Positions 1 through 11,215 of a stretch of DNA of 64,000 bases are shown piece after piece. The notes below the pieces were generated by a model. It did no database searches. It saw nothing but the letters and a program-made list of their open reading frames with translations, and was not told the origin of the DNA. Made by a program: the position numbers and the translations under genes. How positions within the stretch are numbered: position 1 is the stretch's first letter; each line of letters opens with the position of its first letter. The stretch is taken from NCBI RefSeq assembly GCF_048773025.1, contig NC_133557.1, forward strand, positions 2,682,001 to 2,746,000. The letters run 5' to 3'. The DNA is from Camelus bactrianus (Eukaryota > Chordata > Mammalia > Artiodactyla > Camelidae).

Positions 1-115
1 ATATGAGAACGAATTATGTATCTTCCTATGTGACTGCAGTATTGTGCTGTACACATCAGAAACTGACACAACATTGTAAACTGACTATACTTTAATAAAA
101 ATATATTTAACAAAA
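1..115 (+). mobile_element. L1 3' UTR tail, 5' truncated by the window edge
   Basis: The sequence runs through TGCTGTACACATCAGAAACT, then ACAACATTGTAAACTGACTA and an A-rich end. This is the terminal block of cetartiodactyl L1 3' UTRs and recurs at 3040-3085 and 46960-47000. It is non-coding. The element continues off the left edge of the window. Confidence 0.8.
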
Positions 116-2320
116 GGATTTGGCTAGTTTTCCTGAAGAATGACCCCCATTTGAGATTTGAACTTATAAAAAACCCCAAAACTCAGTTGCCTATATACAA
201 ATTTTCAACCTGCATGCTATTTTAGAATGCCAACCACTTATTAATTTTGATGACTTCTTTAGCTGCTGCAGAAAACTGCAGGTTCAAACTAAAGCTACAA
301 TTACAATTCAAAGTCTGGATCACAGACATCTTGAAGATTTAATCCTAAAGTTAATTTCAAATAAATCAAATCTTACATTTATGGATACTTCAATTTCAGC
401 AAAGGCAGCTTACCTAAGCAGGTGGGATAGTGGTCTCATATTGGTCTCATTTTTGTTCTAAGGAAGGGCACTTGGTGGCAATCAGATGACTCTACACTGT
501 GCACCAGTTCAGACTTGTGCTGTTTCCAGGCTGAGGTCATGAGTCAGCGCTCCTTCACCAGCTGAAGACTTGGGTGAGATTTAAGAAGAGAGGAGGAAGG
601 AAGGGACTGATATCAATCAAGAATCGACAGTGTCTTGGGTACTAGACTAGGCCAGGAACACATGACATATTTAAAAGATGGAGGATATGTGTGTTTTAAA
701 GCTATTTTGTTCAGGAGAAGTGAAGTTCTAACTCATGACGTCTGAAACTGTGCCTATTCGGAAAGTTATATCTGTCTTTATCAGAAAGTTAAGGGTAGAG
801 AACTCACAAGTTTGATGACGTCTCTTAGAACGTAGAGAGAGACTGAGACAGGGCCTTTGGGAAAGCTTTTATGGAGCCCTTTCAAACATGCTGTAGGCCT
901 AAGTATGGCCTTCACCACTGCTGCTGTGGGTGGGGCTGGAGATAGAGGTTGTTCTGTGGGAACCAAAAAACAAGAGTCCTGTCATAAGTTTAAGAATACA
1001 CACACAGGATCCGAGTCTCAGACCACAACCGGGAAACAATTCGGGTGGGTAAGTGGAATATTTGGTCCTGGGCTAAAAATTTCACTTATTACCCAAGACA
1101 TTTAAGAGACTCCAGAAACGTTCCCTTGAGATAACATTTCATGTCCTTAAATAAGGACAGTACTGGACTCTGAGTCACAATAAAGCTATGTCTATTTGAT
1201 GCCAAAACAAATGGGCAAACTGGTTAGTTCCAATAAAAAAAAAAAAACAAACCTGTGAACAAAATAATTACTTGAGGCCAAATTTACTTAGAAAAAACAA
1301 ATTTTCTACCTGTAACCTCACTTTGCATGTCATACCACTGGCCACATGTGCTATTAAATATTTTATTATCTACGGGATCCATCAGAGATTAACACTGAGT
1401 GAGAAAGCTTCTCAGGGCAGACAAAAATGAGAATAAAACAAAATGAGAAAATTATCGCTTCAGATTTTTTTCCCATACCACTTGCCCACTTTTTTGTTTA
1501 TAGAAATATGCCCTTCACATTTAGATACGAAAACCGTGTTTAGATAATACATTCAAGCACGTATGAGATGATATTTACAACAGTGGTTCCCACAACAATC
1601 ATGGGAATGACAGGATACTGGGCACTTATAAAACTCAGTTACCTAACAGAACCCTGCACTTTTATATAACTCACATTTATATAACTATGCATAAAAGAAA
1701 CACCGATTTTTAAATAAACCGTCTACCTGAAGTAGCTAGTTGTTTGAACTGCTAGCTGTTTAAGTAGGTCCCCCTGCAGTCAAACTTCCTGTGCCTAAGA
1801 CGAGCGGTGCCAGATGAAGGGTGACCCCTGTGGCCTCCCTGTCTTGCAGGGGAACCCATTCCAGCTTCGAGGACCATGTGCGTCAAGGAAAGAAGTTCAC
1901 GTACCGCTGGACTATTCCAGCAGGCTCACAGACCCACAGGACAAGAGCGATCTTTAAGAAGTCACCTAGTCCACTTTCTGCTTATTAGTCAGGAGCAGAT
2001 TTAAACCGTATTTTAAAAACAATACTGAAAGGCCAAATGAAAAATACCACACCGACGCATGTGCAAACTCAATTCTCCCTTTACCATTTGAACTAAGGTC
2101 ACAGACTTAAATGCTTAAGGGCAAGACAGGAAAGGGCTGGGTCCTGACTGGAGAAAGCTCATACTTGTTTTAAAGGGGACAGCTGCTACTGAATTCCAGC
2201 CATCAGCTGCCACTGGTTGTGCCCTAATTAGGGCACAGGGTACTAGATTTTAGGCCTTCCCAGAAAAGCTGAAAACCTAAATTTTTATGTGAAATTCCCC
2301 AAATTTTAAATTAGCAATAC
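116..2320. other. No gene seen; AT-rich unassigned sequence
   Basis: No long open frame, RNA gene or confidently named repeat was recognised here. Frames of 61 and 82 codons (781-966 on -, 857-1105 on +) overlap on opposite strands and resemble nothing I know. The only point of note is an acceptor-like pyrimidine tract ending in CAG near 1849, listed separately. Confidence 0.5.
1855..1975 (+). other. Weak exon-like segment (possible decayed exon or chance)
   Basis: A pyrimidine-rich tract ends in TCTTGCAG just before this segment, as at a 3' splice site. One frame then reads through RQGKKFTYRWTIP before stopping about 30 codons later. The pattern G-K-x-F-T-Y-x-W-T-x-P resembles a short stretch in the A domains of multicopper oxidases such as ceruloplasmin and hephaestin. 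No good GT donor follows, no neighbouring exon is visible, and the similarity covers only about ten residues. Chance is the default reading; an old processed or duplicated exon is the alternative. Confidence 0.12.
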
Positions 2321-2431
2321 ATTCAAAGATACCTGCACCCAATGTTTGTAGCAGCACTATTTACAATAGCCAAGACATGGAAATGACCTAAATGTCTAAG
2401 GACAGATGACCAGAAGGTATGATATAGATAG

Positions 2432-2437
<6 letters not shown>

Positions 2438-2480
<43 letters not shown>
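2438..2480. repeat. (CA)n microsatellite inside L1
   Basis: About 21 uninterrupted CA units, followed by a short TATATAT run. The sister L1 copy at 46548 has only GGTATATTTATACAATGG at this point, so the tract grew after insertion. Confidence 0.95.
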
Positions 2481-2487
<7 letters not shown>

Positions 2488-2602
2488 GGGGGGGCAGAGA
2501 GAGAGAGGGAGAGAGGGAGAGGGAGGGAGAGAGGGAGAGGGATAGAGAGAGGGAGAGGGAGAGAGAGAGAGAGGGAGAGGGAGAGAGAGGGAGAGAGAGG
2601 GA
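2488..2602. repeat. Purine-rich GGGAGA/GAGA microsatellite inside L1
   Basis: A run of seven Gs is followed by about 107 nearly pure-purine bases made of GA, GGGA and GGGAGA units. It directly follows the CA tract and interrupts the same L1. One strand is all purine, so triplex or non-B structure is possible. Confidence 0.93.
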
Positions 2603-3000
2603 TATCTATATATATACAATGGAATACTACTCAGCTATAAAAAAGAATGAAATAATGCCATTTGCAGTAACATAGATGGACCTGGAGAATGTCATACTAA
2701 GTGAAGCCAGAAAGAGAAAGAAAAATACCATATGATATCACTCATATATAGAATCTAAGAAAATGAGACAAATGAACTTATTTACAAAAACAGAAACAGA
2801 CTCACAGACATAGGAAACAAAATTGTAGTTATCAGGGGAGAAAGTAGGGATGGTGGAGTGATAAATTGGGAGTTCAGGATTTGCAGATACCACTACTATA
2901 TATAAAATAGATAAATAGTAAGGTCCTACTGTATAGCACAGGGAACTAAATTCAATATCTTGAATTAATAGCCTATAATGAAAAAGAGTATAGAAAGGAA

Positions 3001-3022
3001 TATATACACACACACACACACA
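3001..3022. repeat. Short (CA)n in L1 3' UTR
   Basis: The tract TATATACACACACAC lies between GAAAGGAA and CATAACTGAATC of the L1 3' UTR. The same point is simple-sequence-rich in the other L1 tails of the window. Confidence 0.85.
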
Positions 3023-3115
3023 TAACTGAATCCTATACTGTACACTAGAAATTAATACAACATTGTAAGCCAACTATACTTCAACAAACAAAAAATTTAA
3101 AAAAAAAAGGAAAAA

Positions 3116-3650
3116 AAATTAAAATATACTGTGTAGTCCAAAGAAAATGTTTCTGAGGGCCGTTTCAGCTTTGCGCTGTCAATTTGCAATCTGCAATCGG
3201 GATTACTAACACTTTAGTTGAAGTTCATTTTCTTGTGTCCTGTCTTCAGCAAAGCTGAAGGAAAGGTGGCTGGGCCACTACCAAGAGCCTGGAGATATAG
3301 GTATTCCGTTTCAATGCAGTCATTTCTTCTAAGCAAAATAAACCCAGGCCCTTCTTTAACCTCACCACACAGGACATGTTTATCTACATTTAAATCATCT
3401 TTCTGATACTTTTAAGTCCTGACGTTAAAGATACACAGTAAGAGTCTGACTCAACATGGGGGAAAATGGAAAGATCATACTATTTTAGAAAACATTAATC
3501 GTATACTATTTTAGAAAACATTAATGTGTGAGATCTGTATTTAAAAAAAAAATCACAAAGCTTACAGTCTTTTAAAAAAAGGCTTGAAAAGATTTGCAAA
3601 CATACCATGGGCTTGACTGGATGGGCTCACCAGAATAAAGATTCAAACTG
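3116..3650. other. Unassigned AT-rich stretch with a 26-bp tandem duplication
   Basis: No gene or named repeat was recognised. A perfect 23-base word occurs at 3477-3499 and again at 3503-3525, which is a tandem duplication with period 26. Confidence 0.6.
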
Positions 3651-3654
3651 CCCC

Positions 3655-3712
3655 ATATTTATTTATTAAACAAACATGTACTGAGTGCCTACTGTGCACC
3701 AGACAATTCCAA
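3655..3712 (-). mobile_element. L2 3'-end fragment
   Basis: The + strand reads TTATTAAACAAACATGTACT then GAGTGCCTACTGTGCACCAG. This is the reverse complement of the L2 3' end (CTGGCACATAGTAGGCGCTC AATAAAT in consensus). The fragment is short and diverged. Confidence 0.55.
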
Positions 3713-5148
3713 TCAAAATCTCAATGAAGATGTTATTTTTGTGTGTGAGGGGAGGAGGTAGTTTGGAAGTTGCCAAAAAGAATTCTAAAAATAAACAAAA
3801 AGAAGACTAAATCAGTAAAAAGGGGAAAAAACTCAAAATGAAAAATTTTCTAATTATAAGTAATGTATACTTAATGTATTGAAGAAAACACAAAACTAAA
3901 CAAAAACAAAAAGGAGGTATAAAGAGAAGGTGAAATCATCAACAATCCAGCCACCCAGGGAGAGTCACTTTGTCACCTTGACTTTGATATCCTCCAGATC
4001 TTTTCTCAAGACATACAATCACACATTCTTCTCTCTTTTTACAAAAATGGAGGCATATTATAAATGCTGCTTTATAATCTGATTAAAAAAAAACTTCAGT
4101 GTTATGTACATTGGCTTCATGTACGGTATCCGTTAGAAATCCACTTTTATTCTTTCCTCAATAAATAACCAATTGAATATTCAATAGAAGATCCCCACTG
4201 GTTCGCAAAGCCAGCTTTGTCACATATAGGCCTGTCTTTCTGGGTTATTTTATTCCATTGACTCATCAGCCAATGCACATTGTGTTAATTACCTGAGCTT
4301 TATTTATAATAAATCTTAATATCCAGCAGTACAGGTTCCTCTCCTGATCTCCAACACTGTTTCTAGTCTTCATCAGGATTACCTGGAATTATTCTTGGCC
4401 TTTCATGCTGTCATAGAGCTTTTAGTATTAGCTTGTCAAGCTGCATGAAAAAACCCTGTTGGGAGTTCGATTAGAAAGGCCTTGAATATATAGATCAAGT
4501 TGGAGAAAACATCCTTATGATAATGAGACTTTCTATGCATTTAACAGGGTAAATTTCCCAATTATTTTAAGAACTATTAAAATCTCTTACAATGAAATTT
4601 AAAAATTTTCTATGTAAACTTCTTGCATAGTTTATTAAGTCTATTACGAGGTACCTTCTGTTTTTTTTATTGTTGTGATTGTACATGTAAGCTCCTTAAG
4701 ATTACACTTTCCAACTGTCTGCTATTGTACTTGACTTCTGTATGTTGATCTGCAGCTGAAAACCCTGTTAAACCCTCTTATCAATTCCAATAATTAGTCT
4801 CCGTATTTTCTTTAGACTTTCTACATATACATTTACCCCCTTTTCTTCCTTATTTCCAATATCTCATCTATATTATTTTCCTTGTCTTATTGTTTGGGCT
4901 GGAACCTCCGGTAAGTGTTGAATATTGTAAAAACATTTTTGTGCTACTCTCAATTATAAAAGAAACAGTTTTCATGTTTCGCCACTGAGAACAATATTTA
5001 CTGTAGGTTTTTTGTAGACACAATTCTAATTTTTCTAAGAATTTGTATCATGAATGATGGCTGCTTTTTCTGCATCTAGTGAAATCTGTCATATGCATTG
5101 CTCTCCTTTAACATATTAATGTTGTAAATACTACTAATAGGCTTTCTT

Positions 5149-5280
5149 GGTTTACAATGTTGTATTAATTTCTAGTGTACAGCACAGTGACTCAGTTATA
5201 TATGTGTATATACACACACACACACACACACACATATATATTCCTTTCTATACTCTTTCCCATTATAGGCTTTCATCAAC
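5149..5280 (-). mobile_element. L1 3' UTR fragment nested in older L1
   Basis: The + strand reads TTTACAATGTTGTATTAATT, then GTGTACAGCACAGTGACTCA, a CA tract, and CCCATTATAGGCTTTCATCA. This is the reverse complement of the cetartiodactyl L1 3' UTR. The flanks on both sides continue the older antisense L1, so the younger piece inserted into it. Confidence 0.8.
5206..5241. repeat. (CA)n/(TA)n microsatellite in L1 3' UTR
   Basis: About 11 CA units are flanked by TATATA on both sides, inside the nested L1 tail and at the site homologous to 3001-3022. Confidence 0.9.
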
Positions 5281-7614
5281 TTTGTGTGATGTCATGATTC
5301 TTTTTCTACATTGCCAAATTTGGTTTGCTAACATTTAGTTTAGGATTTCTGCTTTTATGTTTGAGTGAGACTGATTTGTAATTTTCCTCTCTTTTATTGT
5401 CCTTATCTGGTTTTAGTGTCAAGTTATAATAACTCATAAAATGAGTTGAAAATGTTAATACTCATTCAATTCTTTAAAACTGGAATTATCTATTTCTTAA
5501 ATTTTGAAGGAATTCACCTGGTAAAATATCTGGACCTGGTACTTTCTGAAGCAGTGGTCCAAATTCTTTAATAGGGTCTATTCAGGTTTCCTATTTATTC
5601 TTAACTCAACTTTGCAGTTTATATTTTTTTTTTCACCTAAGTTTTCAAATTTATTAGCCTAAAGTTGTTCTTAATAGACTTTTATTAGTCTTTTAATTTC
5701 CACTGAAATTTAATCACATCTTTTTCATTACTAGTATTTCAATTTCTAATACTTCATTTCCCCCCTTGATTATAACCACTTTTATTCTCGAAAATTTATT
5801 TCAAAAATCTTAATCTGAGCTATTTAAAAAATCCTTTCAACTATACATTTTCTGCATAATTTATTTATATCCTTTTATTTCTCTTCTCTATTTTCCTCAA
5901 GTTTATTAATTTGTTCTTTATCTAACTTTTTAGCTAAATGCTTAACACATTCATTTTCATCCTTTCTTCTTTTCTAATATAAGCTGCAAATTGCTCTATG
6001 TAGGTATGCCCTACAACTTCTGGAATGTAGTCTTTTAATTAGCATTCATTTATGATATGATCATATTCAATTTATGAATAAATATTCATAATGATCCAGT
6101 TTCATAAATGTTCTTTGCATGTTTGATAAATATAGACATCCTCTCATTATTGAGTTCAGTGTTCAAATGTCCATTGGTTCAAGCTTGTCATTTGTTGTGG
6201 TCAAATCTTCTATATCTTTTAGTTTTTTATCCTTTCAGTCAATTAATTAATGAGAATGGTGGGTTAAGCTCTCCCTTTATGATGGTGGATTTATCAATTT
6301 CTTTTCAGTTATGTTCATTTTGCATGATATTTTTAGGAACTGTATTGCATACATATAGGTTTAAAATTTTTATATATTCAATGAATTGAACCATTTCTCA
6401 ATAGTCAGTCATCTTCTCTAAGAAATGCTCTCTGCCTTAAAGGTTTTTGATCTGATACCAGTGTATCAGCTCCAGCATTTTTCAGTGGGATTTGTCTGAC
6501 ATACCCCTTCCCTTCCTTTCACTTTTGACTTTACTCAAGTCTTATGTTTTAGGAATATCTCTTGTAAATAGCACATGAATAACATCTTTAACAATCTAGT
6601 CTTAAAAATATTTGAACATGATTATCAATAAATATGGATTAATATTTATCATTTATTTTGTTATTTGTTTCACTTTTTCTATGTTTCCTTTCTAAAGCTC
6701 TTTTATTGCCATCTTTGGGCTGATTTTTTTTCCACTCTTCTTTCTACTTTCCTTCTTCTAATCTGAAGTCTGTATCATCTTTTTCTATTCTTGCAGTGCT
6801 CACACTACAATTTTTAAAATGAATATTTAACCTAGTAAGTTTAAAGTTTTTCTACCTTTTTACCCCCCTCCAAAAAAGTCAAGACCAAAGAACGCTTTAA
6901 TCGCATACGCCCCTCTTCCACTACATACCTGCCAATGCTTTCTAGGATTTAGTTTTGTCTTGACTTTTCTAAATCCTACAAATCATTCCCTTCTGTTGCT
7001 TATCTGCACCCACATGATTATCATTTCCTTTGTTCACATCCGCCTGTCTCTGGGGACTCTTTCCTGGGATCACGCCTTGGTCCCCAAAGAACATCCTCTG
7101 GAAGTGCTTTGGTGACGTTTTGTGAGTCGCAAGCTTTTTCAGTTGTCTCTATGCTTCAAATGCCTCTATTTCACCTTCAGTCTTGAAAAACAATTTCACA
7201 GAATATAGAATTCTAGGTCAAAAATGATTTTTGTTTCAGAACTTTGAAAAAAGCATTTCAGGATTCGATTTGATTTTTGCTGTGAATTGATTGGCTTTTT
7301 AAAGATGACACGTCTTTTCCTTCTGGCGGCTTTTAAGATCTCATTTAAGTGTTTGGTGGTTTGGAATTTACTACAATGTATTCACGATCTTTGGAAAAAT
7401 TTATCCTGCTGGGATCTGGTGGGATTTCCTAAACCAGAGAATATATACTCCACTGATTTTGGAGAGTTGTCAGTCTGTTTCACTTTAATTCCTGCCTCCA
7501 GTGCCTTTTACACTGTTCTCCTGGAAGTTTGATTTTTCTTATGATATGTTTTTCTCTTTTCCTTATTTGCCAGGATCCTGCTGAAACTCTGATATATTGC
7601 CACATTCCATTCCA

Positions 7615-8075
7615 GAAAAAAAAAAAATCCTAATTCACATTCCCACCAACAGTATAACATCATGTCCATTTCCCCATATTTGTACCAACATTGGGCAATA
7701 TAGATCTTTGCCTACCTAACAGGTTAACAAGTTATTGCTCATTGCTTTTTTATTTCTATGTCTTTGATTGTAAGGGCAAACTTTATTTCAGATGTCTACG
7801 ATTCATGTGTATTTCTACATATCCTTTGTCCATTTCTATTAGGGTGTGTAGCTTTTTTTAGTTTGTTTTTTTCCCTTGATTTGTAAGCATGATTTTATAA
7901 TAAATACATTAACTGTTTATCTGAAAATGTTTTCTTCCCACATTATCATTTGTATTTTAATTTTGTTTACAGTATTTTTTTGGCTTTGTCAAAGTTTTTC
8001 CCACTTTTACTTGGTCAAATACATGTTTTGTTTTGACATTCTGATATAAAGCCTTTCCTCAGGTGAAAAGAAAAA
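7615..8075 (-). mobile_element. Second antisense old L1 fragment
   Basis: The + strand starts CACATTCCCACCAACAGTAT near 7638 and runs through TATCCTTTGTCCATTTCTAT near 7819 to GGCTTTGTCAAAGTTTTTCC near 7982. This is the familiar antisense order of the 3' part of L1 ORF2. It follows the first block out of L1 order, so it is a separate fragment or a rearrangement. Confidence 0.7.
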
Positions 8076-8590
8076 ACATCACTTAACATTATCATTTTCT
8101 TACAGTATTTTTATCTTATGTTTAAATCAAAACTCACAAACAAGTGGCCTACAGAGGTGCACATGAGGTAATACATTTTTTAAATTAGTTACCAACATTT
8201 TAAAGACTGGGAAAGATTTACATGAAAATGTGGACTTCCAGCTTTGCTTGAAAAATCAGAATATTTAATGCATAGGCCTGCATTTCCATAATGCAGGGCA
8301 CAGAGTGGCTGAAATGGGTAGAAGCTACTGCAAGCCAGGTGGGAGAAGGTGAGAAACATTGGTCACCATGGAATTAATGAGAAAGGGTCACATTAAAGGG
8401 ACACTTCAGAGACAGAAGCAGAGACAGGTTTGGTGGTCAACCAAAGACACGTGCAGAGAGGGTGAACTCCAATGATGGTGCTTCCAGCTTTGTTGATTAG
8501 GTGAGTGGAGGCTTGCTGGGGAACAGGGAGGGTGAGGAGAACTGGTAAGATAATGAGCCAAGCTTTAGACAGAAGGACCTATGAGATATC
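8076..8590. other. No gene or named repeat seen
   Basis: Mixed-composition sequence with AG-rich stretches from about 8330. Parts may be an extension of the antisense L2 that follows, but I cannot support that base by base. Confidence 0.4.
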
Positions 8591-8880
8591 TGGAAGAAGC
8601 TGTCTAGGAAGCAAATGGAAATAAGGTATGGAGTTCAGAGAAGAAATGAAAACTGGAGATATATGCTGAGGCAACTCTGGCCAAAGGGCAAAAAGGGCCA
8701 CGTGGAGCATGTTGAGGGACAAATGAAGAGGACTCGGGCAGAAGCAACACTGGGTTAGCAGAGAAAGAGTAGCCCAGGAGGAGTGGTCAGATGGGAGGAG
8801 TGATAACCAAGAAGGTGAAGTCTTGGAAGTCAAGGGAAAAGAGAGTTTCCAGATCATATGCCCGAGAGCATTAGTAAAGG
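8590..8880 (-). mobile_element. Ancient L2, internal part, antisense
   Basis: The + strand reads GGAGTTCAGAGAAGAAATGA near 8631, then CTGGAGATATATGCTGAGG, and later TCTTGGAAGTCAAGGG. These match in order the antisense L2 region upstream of its 3' UTR. A 222-codon minus frame at 8579-9247 runs across this repeat and the adjacent minisatellite. It is not credited as a gene. Confidence 0.5.
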
Positions 8881-9103
8881 CAGGAACAGGACAAACCACT
8901 AGAAGTTGACAATGAAGAGATACCTGACAGCACTTCAGAGGTGGCTTCATGGTAGAAGAACGAATGAGGGTGAGGAGGGCACAAAAAGACAGTATCTGTT
9001 TGAGGAACTCAGCAAAGACAAGGAGCAGAAAATGAGCAGAAGACAGCACGGGCGCTTCAGGGGAAACTACCCAAGTAGAGGACGACCTCCGTGTGTGTTT
9101 CTC

Positions 9104-9169
9104 CTCTGCCGCACTCCTGTTTCCCCTCTGCCGCATTCCTGTTTCCCCTCTGCCACACTCCTGTTTCCC
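9104..9169. repeat. 22-bp minisatellite, three units
   Basis: Three tandem 22-base units occupy 9104-9125, 9126-9147 and 9148-9169. Each begins CTCTGCC and ends CCTGTTTCCC, with one or two substitutions between units. Because 22 is not a multiple of 3, any frame across it shifts from unit to unit. Confidence 0.92.
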
Positions 9170-9540
9170 AGTCTCCACGGGCATGGGCGTGGCCTCACAG
9201 CTTCCTGCTGGGTGCCCTATTGTGCCTCTGTCCTTGATGACGTGCAATCACTGCTTTCTCCTCTGTGTTAATTTGTTTTTTGTTCTGTATCTGCTAGTTA
9301 GCACTTGTCTGTAACAAACATTCCTCTCAGGACTGTCACAATCATTTGGGATTTGTATCCCATTTCACAAGATATTAGGTCTTTCCCCCATTTTTGATGC
9401 ATTCACTTAAGTTATGGAGGAAAACACCAAATATTCCCCTACAGTCTTTTCCAGTTATCAAAGACACCACAATGAAGTTCAAGTAACCATATACTGGTCT
9501 AGAGTCTTTCCAACTCCCCATCATGAGTCCAATGCCCACA
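9170..9540. other. No gene seen
   Basis: Unassigned sequence between the minisatellite and a MER5-type element. No RNA gene, promoter or confident repeat was recognised. Confidence 0.4.
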
Positions 9541-9544
9541 TCTA

Positions 9545-9716
9545 AATCAGGGGATTCTGAGTCTCCAGTGCTAGGGTCTTTTACAAATGCATAGGTTCCT
9601 GTTTCCCCCACATCTGAGAATCTGATGTAGATCTGGGGTGGGTGCCAGAGAATCGTATTCTTTTTAGAAAGCTCTGGGCGATTCTGATGCACAGTTCAGG
9701 TCTGGAAGTCACTGCT
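9545..9716. mobile_element. MER5A-type hAT-Charlie non-autonomous DNA element
   Basis: It shows the MER5 body, including TCTGATGTAGATCTGGGGTG near 9619 and GATTCTGATGCACAGTTCAG near 9682. It ends near GGAAGTCACTGCTC, a worn form of the terminal GAACCACTG. The family is nearly palindromic, so orientation is not assigned. A 105-codon minus frame runs across it by chance. Confidence 0.7.
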
Positions 9717-10594
9717 CTAAATCTTATTTTGTTGATTTACTGGTATGTTATAATGAAATTAGGAGCAAGAGTCTTACTAGAGTAATGGCAGTACTTCAGA
9801 GTTCTTGGAAGATGGAAACAAAATGCAAGTTCTGTGAGTGTAAGAGAGAAATTACCCTAGTTCCTTTTAACAAGAATCCTATAGCAACAGTGAAGGATTT
9901 GCGTGGGGAGTAAGCAAATTTCTAAGGCACTCAAGGCCCAAACTACCAAGGCAATTTATGAGAAGCCAATGCATATTAGCTCAATTATTCTCGCACCTCT
10001 GGAGGATTTCAAAGAGCAGTTCTCATGCCTTCTTTGTTTTCTTTTCTCCCTCTCTCTCTCTCTTTTTTTTTTTTAAACTGCCTGCTGATCAACCTTTTCA
10101 GAGGGAAAAAAAAATCACCACATGCTTTTCATTTTTTATCTTCCACAAGTCCTTAGAGTTCACATAAAATGTACGTCATTTTGACGTGTGAAAAATAAAG
10201 TGAGGGCTTTGCAATGACTTGTGATCTTAAGATGATAAATCAGATTTCATACAGGCTCAGATTAAAAAAGGAACTAACTATGGATGCTACAGGCAAAGTT
10301 TAGAAGACTATGTAAAGTGATCTTCTAAATTTTGTTTTGCTTCCACAATATTTACTGATGATATAAATATCAAATGAACCAATCTAAAATACCGATTAAT
10401 GAAAAGATCATAGAGCAGAAACTCCATTTTCATCCAACACATGTTGTTAACATGAAATTAAGAGAGACACCACCAGACATCACATGCTGCCCAGTGAGAT
10501 GTGGTGGGAGATACACACTCCATCCACCACGACTCATTCTTGCACAAGAAACGGCGACAACAGGGACCTGACCTCATCAAGCCCATGGATCTAA
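9717..10594. other. No gene seen; contains CT/T simple sequence
   Basis: A pyrimidine tract at about 10046-10075 is CT repeats followed by T. The rest is unassigned. Short open frames on both strands overlap and are not credited. Confidence 0.5.
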
Positions 10595-11215
10595 CTACCA
10601 GTTGACAGGAAATACAGGGCTGGAAGAACATGTTACCACTGCCATGGAGATGCAGCCAGCCAAACCCCAAATGTGGGGAATTCCAGAGGACACTTGACCC
10701 AGTTTCTTCAATAAGTAAACAGCAAAAAAGAAAAAAAAAAAAACTGGGAAGGGTGTTCCCATCGGTTCAAAGAGATATTTATCTAAGGTAAAGAGAATCA
10801 ACCAAATGCAATGCATATATAGACCAACCTTGTTTTGACCCAGATTTGAACAACCTAACTATAAAAGGATTGAAGAGATATTCAGAGAAATCTGAAGGCA
10901 GACTATATATCTGATGACACCAATAATTTCTTTTCTTTTAATGGCATTTTAATCATTAGGAAAAAAAAACTTTATCTTTTAGAGCTGTATATATTGAATC
11001 ATTTGTGTGTAAAATAATATAATGTCCAGCATTGACTTTAAAATAATTGGGGAAGGGCAGGAAGAAGCAGTGGGGGTTTAATGAAGTAACAGTGGCCATA
11101 TGTTAAAAATGTGACACTGGGTGCTGGATAAGTGGGTGTTTTTTGTACGATTCTATTGTTCTATGTATTTGGAATTTCTAATAAGTTACAAAATGAAAGT
11201 GAAGATTCTTTCAAA
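10595..11215 (+). mobile_element. L1M-type 3' UTR
   Basis: The segment follows a recognised L1M 3' UTR order: ACCTTGTTTTGACCCAGATT near 10827, CTATAAAAGGATTGAAGAGA, a TTTATCTTTTAGAGCTGTAT block near 10969, an AGGGCAGGAAGAAGCAGTGG block, and a tail resembling ATGTATTTGGAATTTC near 11162. It is diverged and non-coding. Confidence 0.6.

Larger units (their letters stand above)
2321..3115 (+). mobile_element. L1 3' end (ORF2 C-terminus plus 3' UTR), cetartiodactyl type
   Basis: It contains GCACTATTTACAATAGCCAA near 2355 and a tail of ORF2 read as YTMEYYSAIKKNE near 2617-2655. The 3' UTR blocks follow, including ACTGTATAGCACAGGGAACT near 2930, with an A-rich end by 3115. It is heavily 5' truncated, as most L1 inserts are. 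Between the ORF2 remnant's two halves a CA tract and a long purine tract have expanded. A second copy of the same segment on the same strand lies at 46310-47040. Confidence 0.88.
4130..7600 (-). mobile_element. Old L1 (L1M-type), antisense, ORF2 fragments
   Basis: The + strand is T-rich and follows the order of an antisense L1 ORF2. Examples are TTCCATTGACTCATCAGCCA near 4253, TTTTTCTGCATCTAGTGAAA near 5065, CTCATAAAATGAGTTGAAAA near 5431, TCTGGACCTGGTACTTTCTG near 5530 and ATAGAATTCTAGGTC near 7205. Divergence is high and there are many gaps, so this is an ancient copy or several adjoining copies. No usable reading frame remains. A younger L1 3' end sits inside it at about 5149-5280. Confidence 0.75.

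Noticed and set aside
2406-2675. 89-codon frame with His-Thr and Arg-Glu repeats
   Set aside because: It is the translation of CA and purine microsatellites inside L1.
8579-9247. 222-codon minus frame
   Set aside because: It crosses an L2 fragment and the 22-bp minisatellite; the peptide's GNRSAAEE-type repeats come from the minisatellite.
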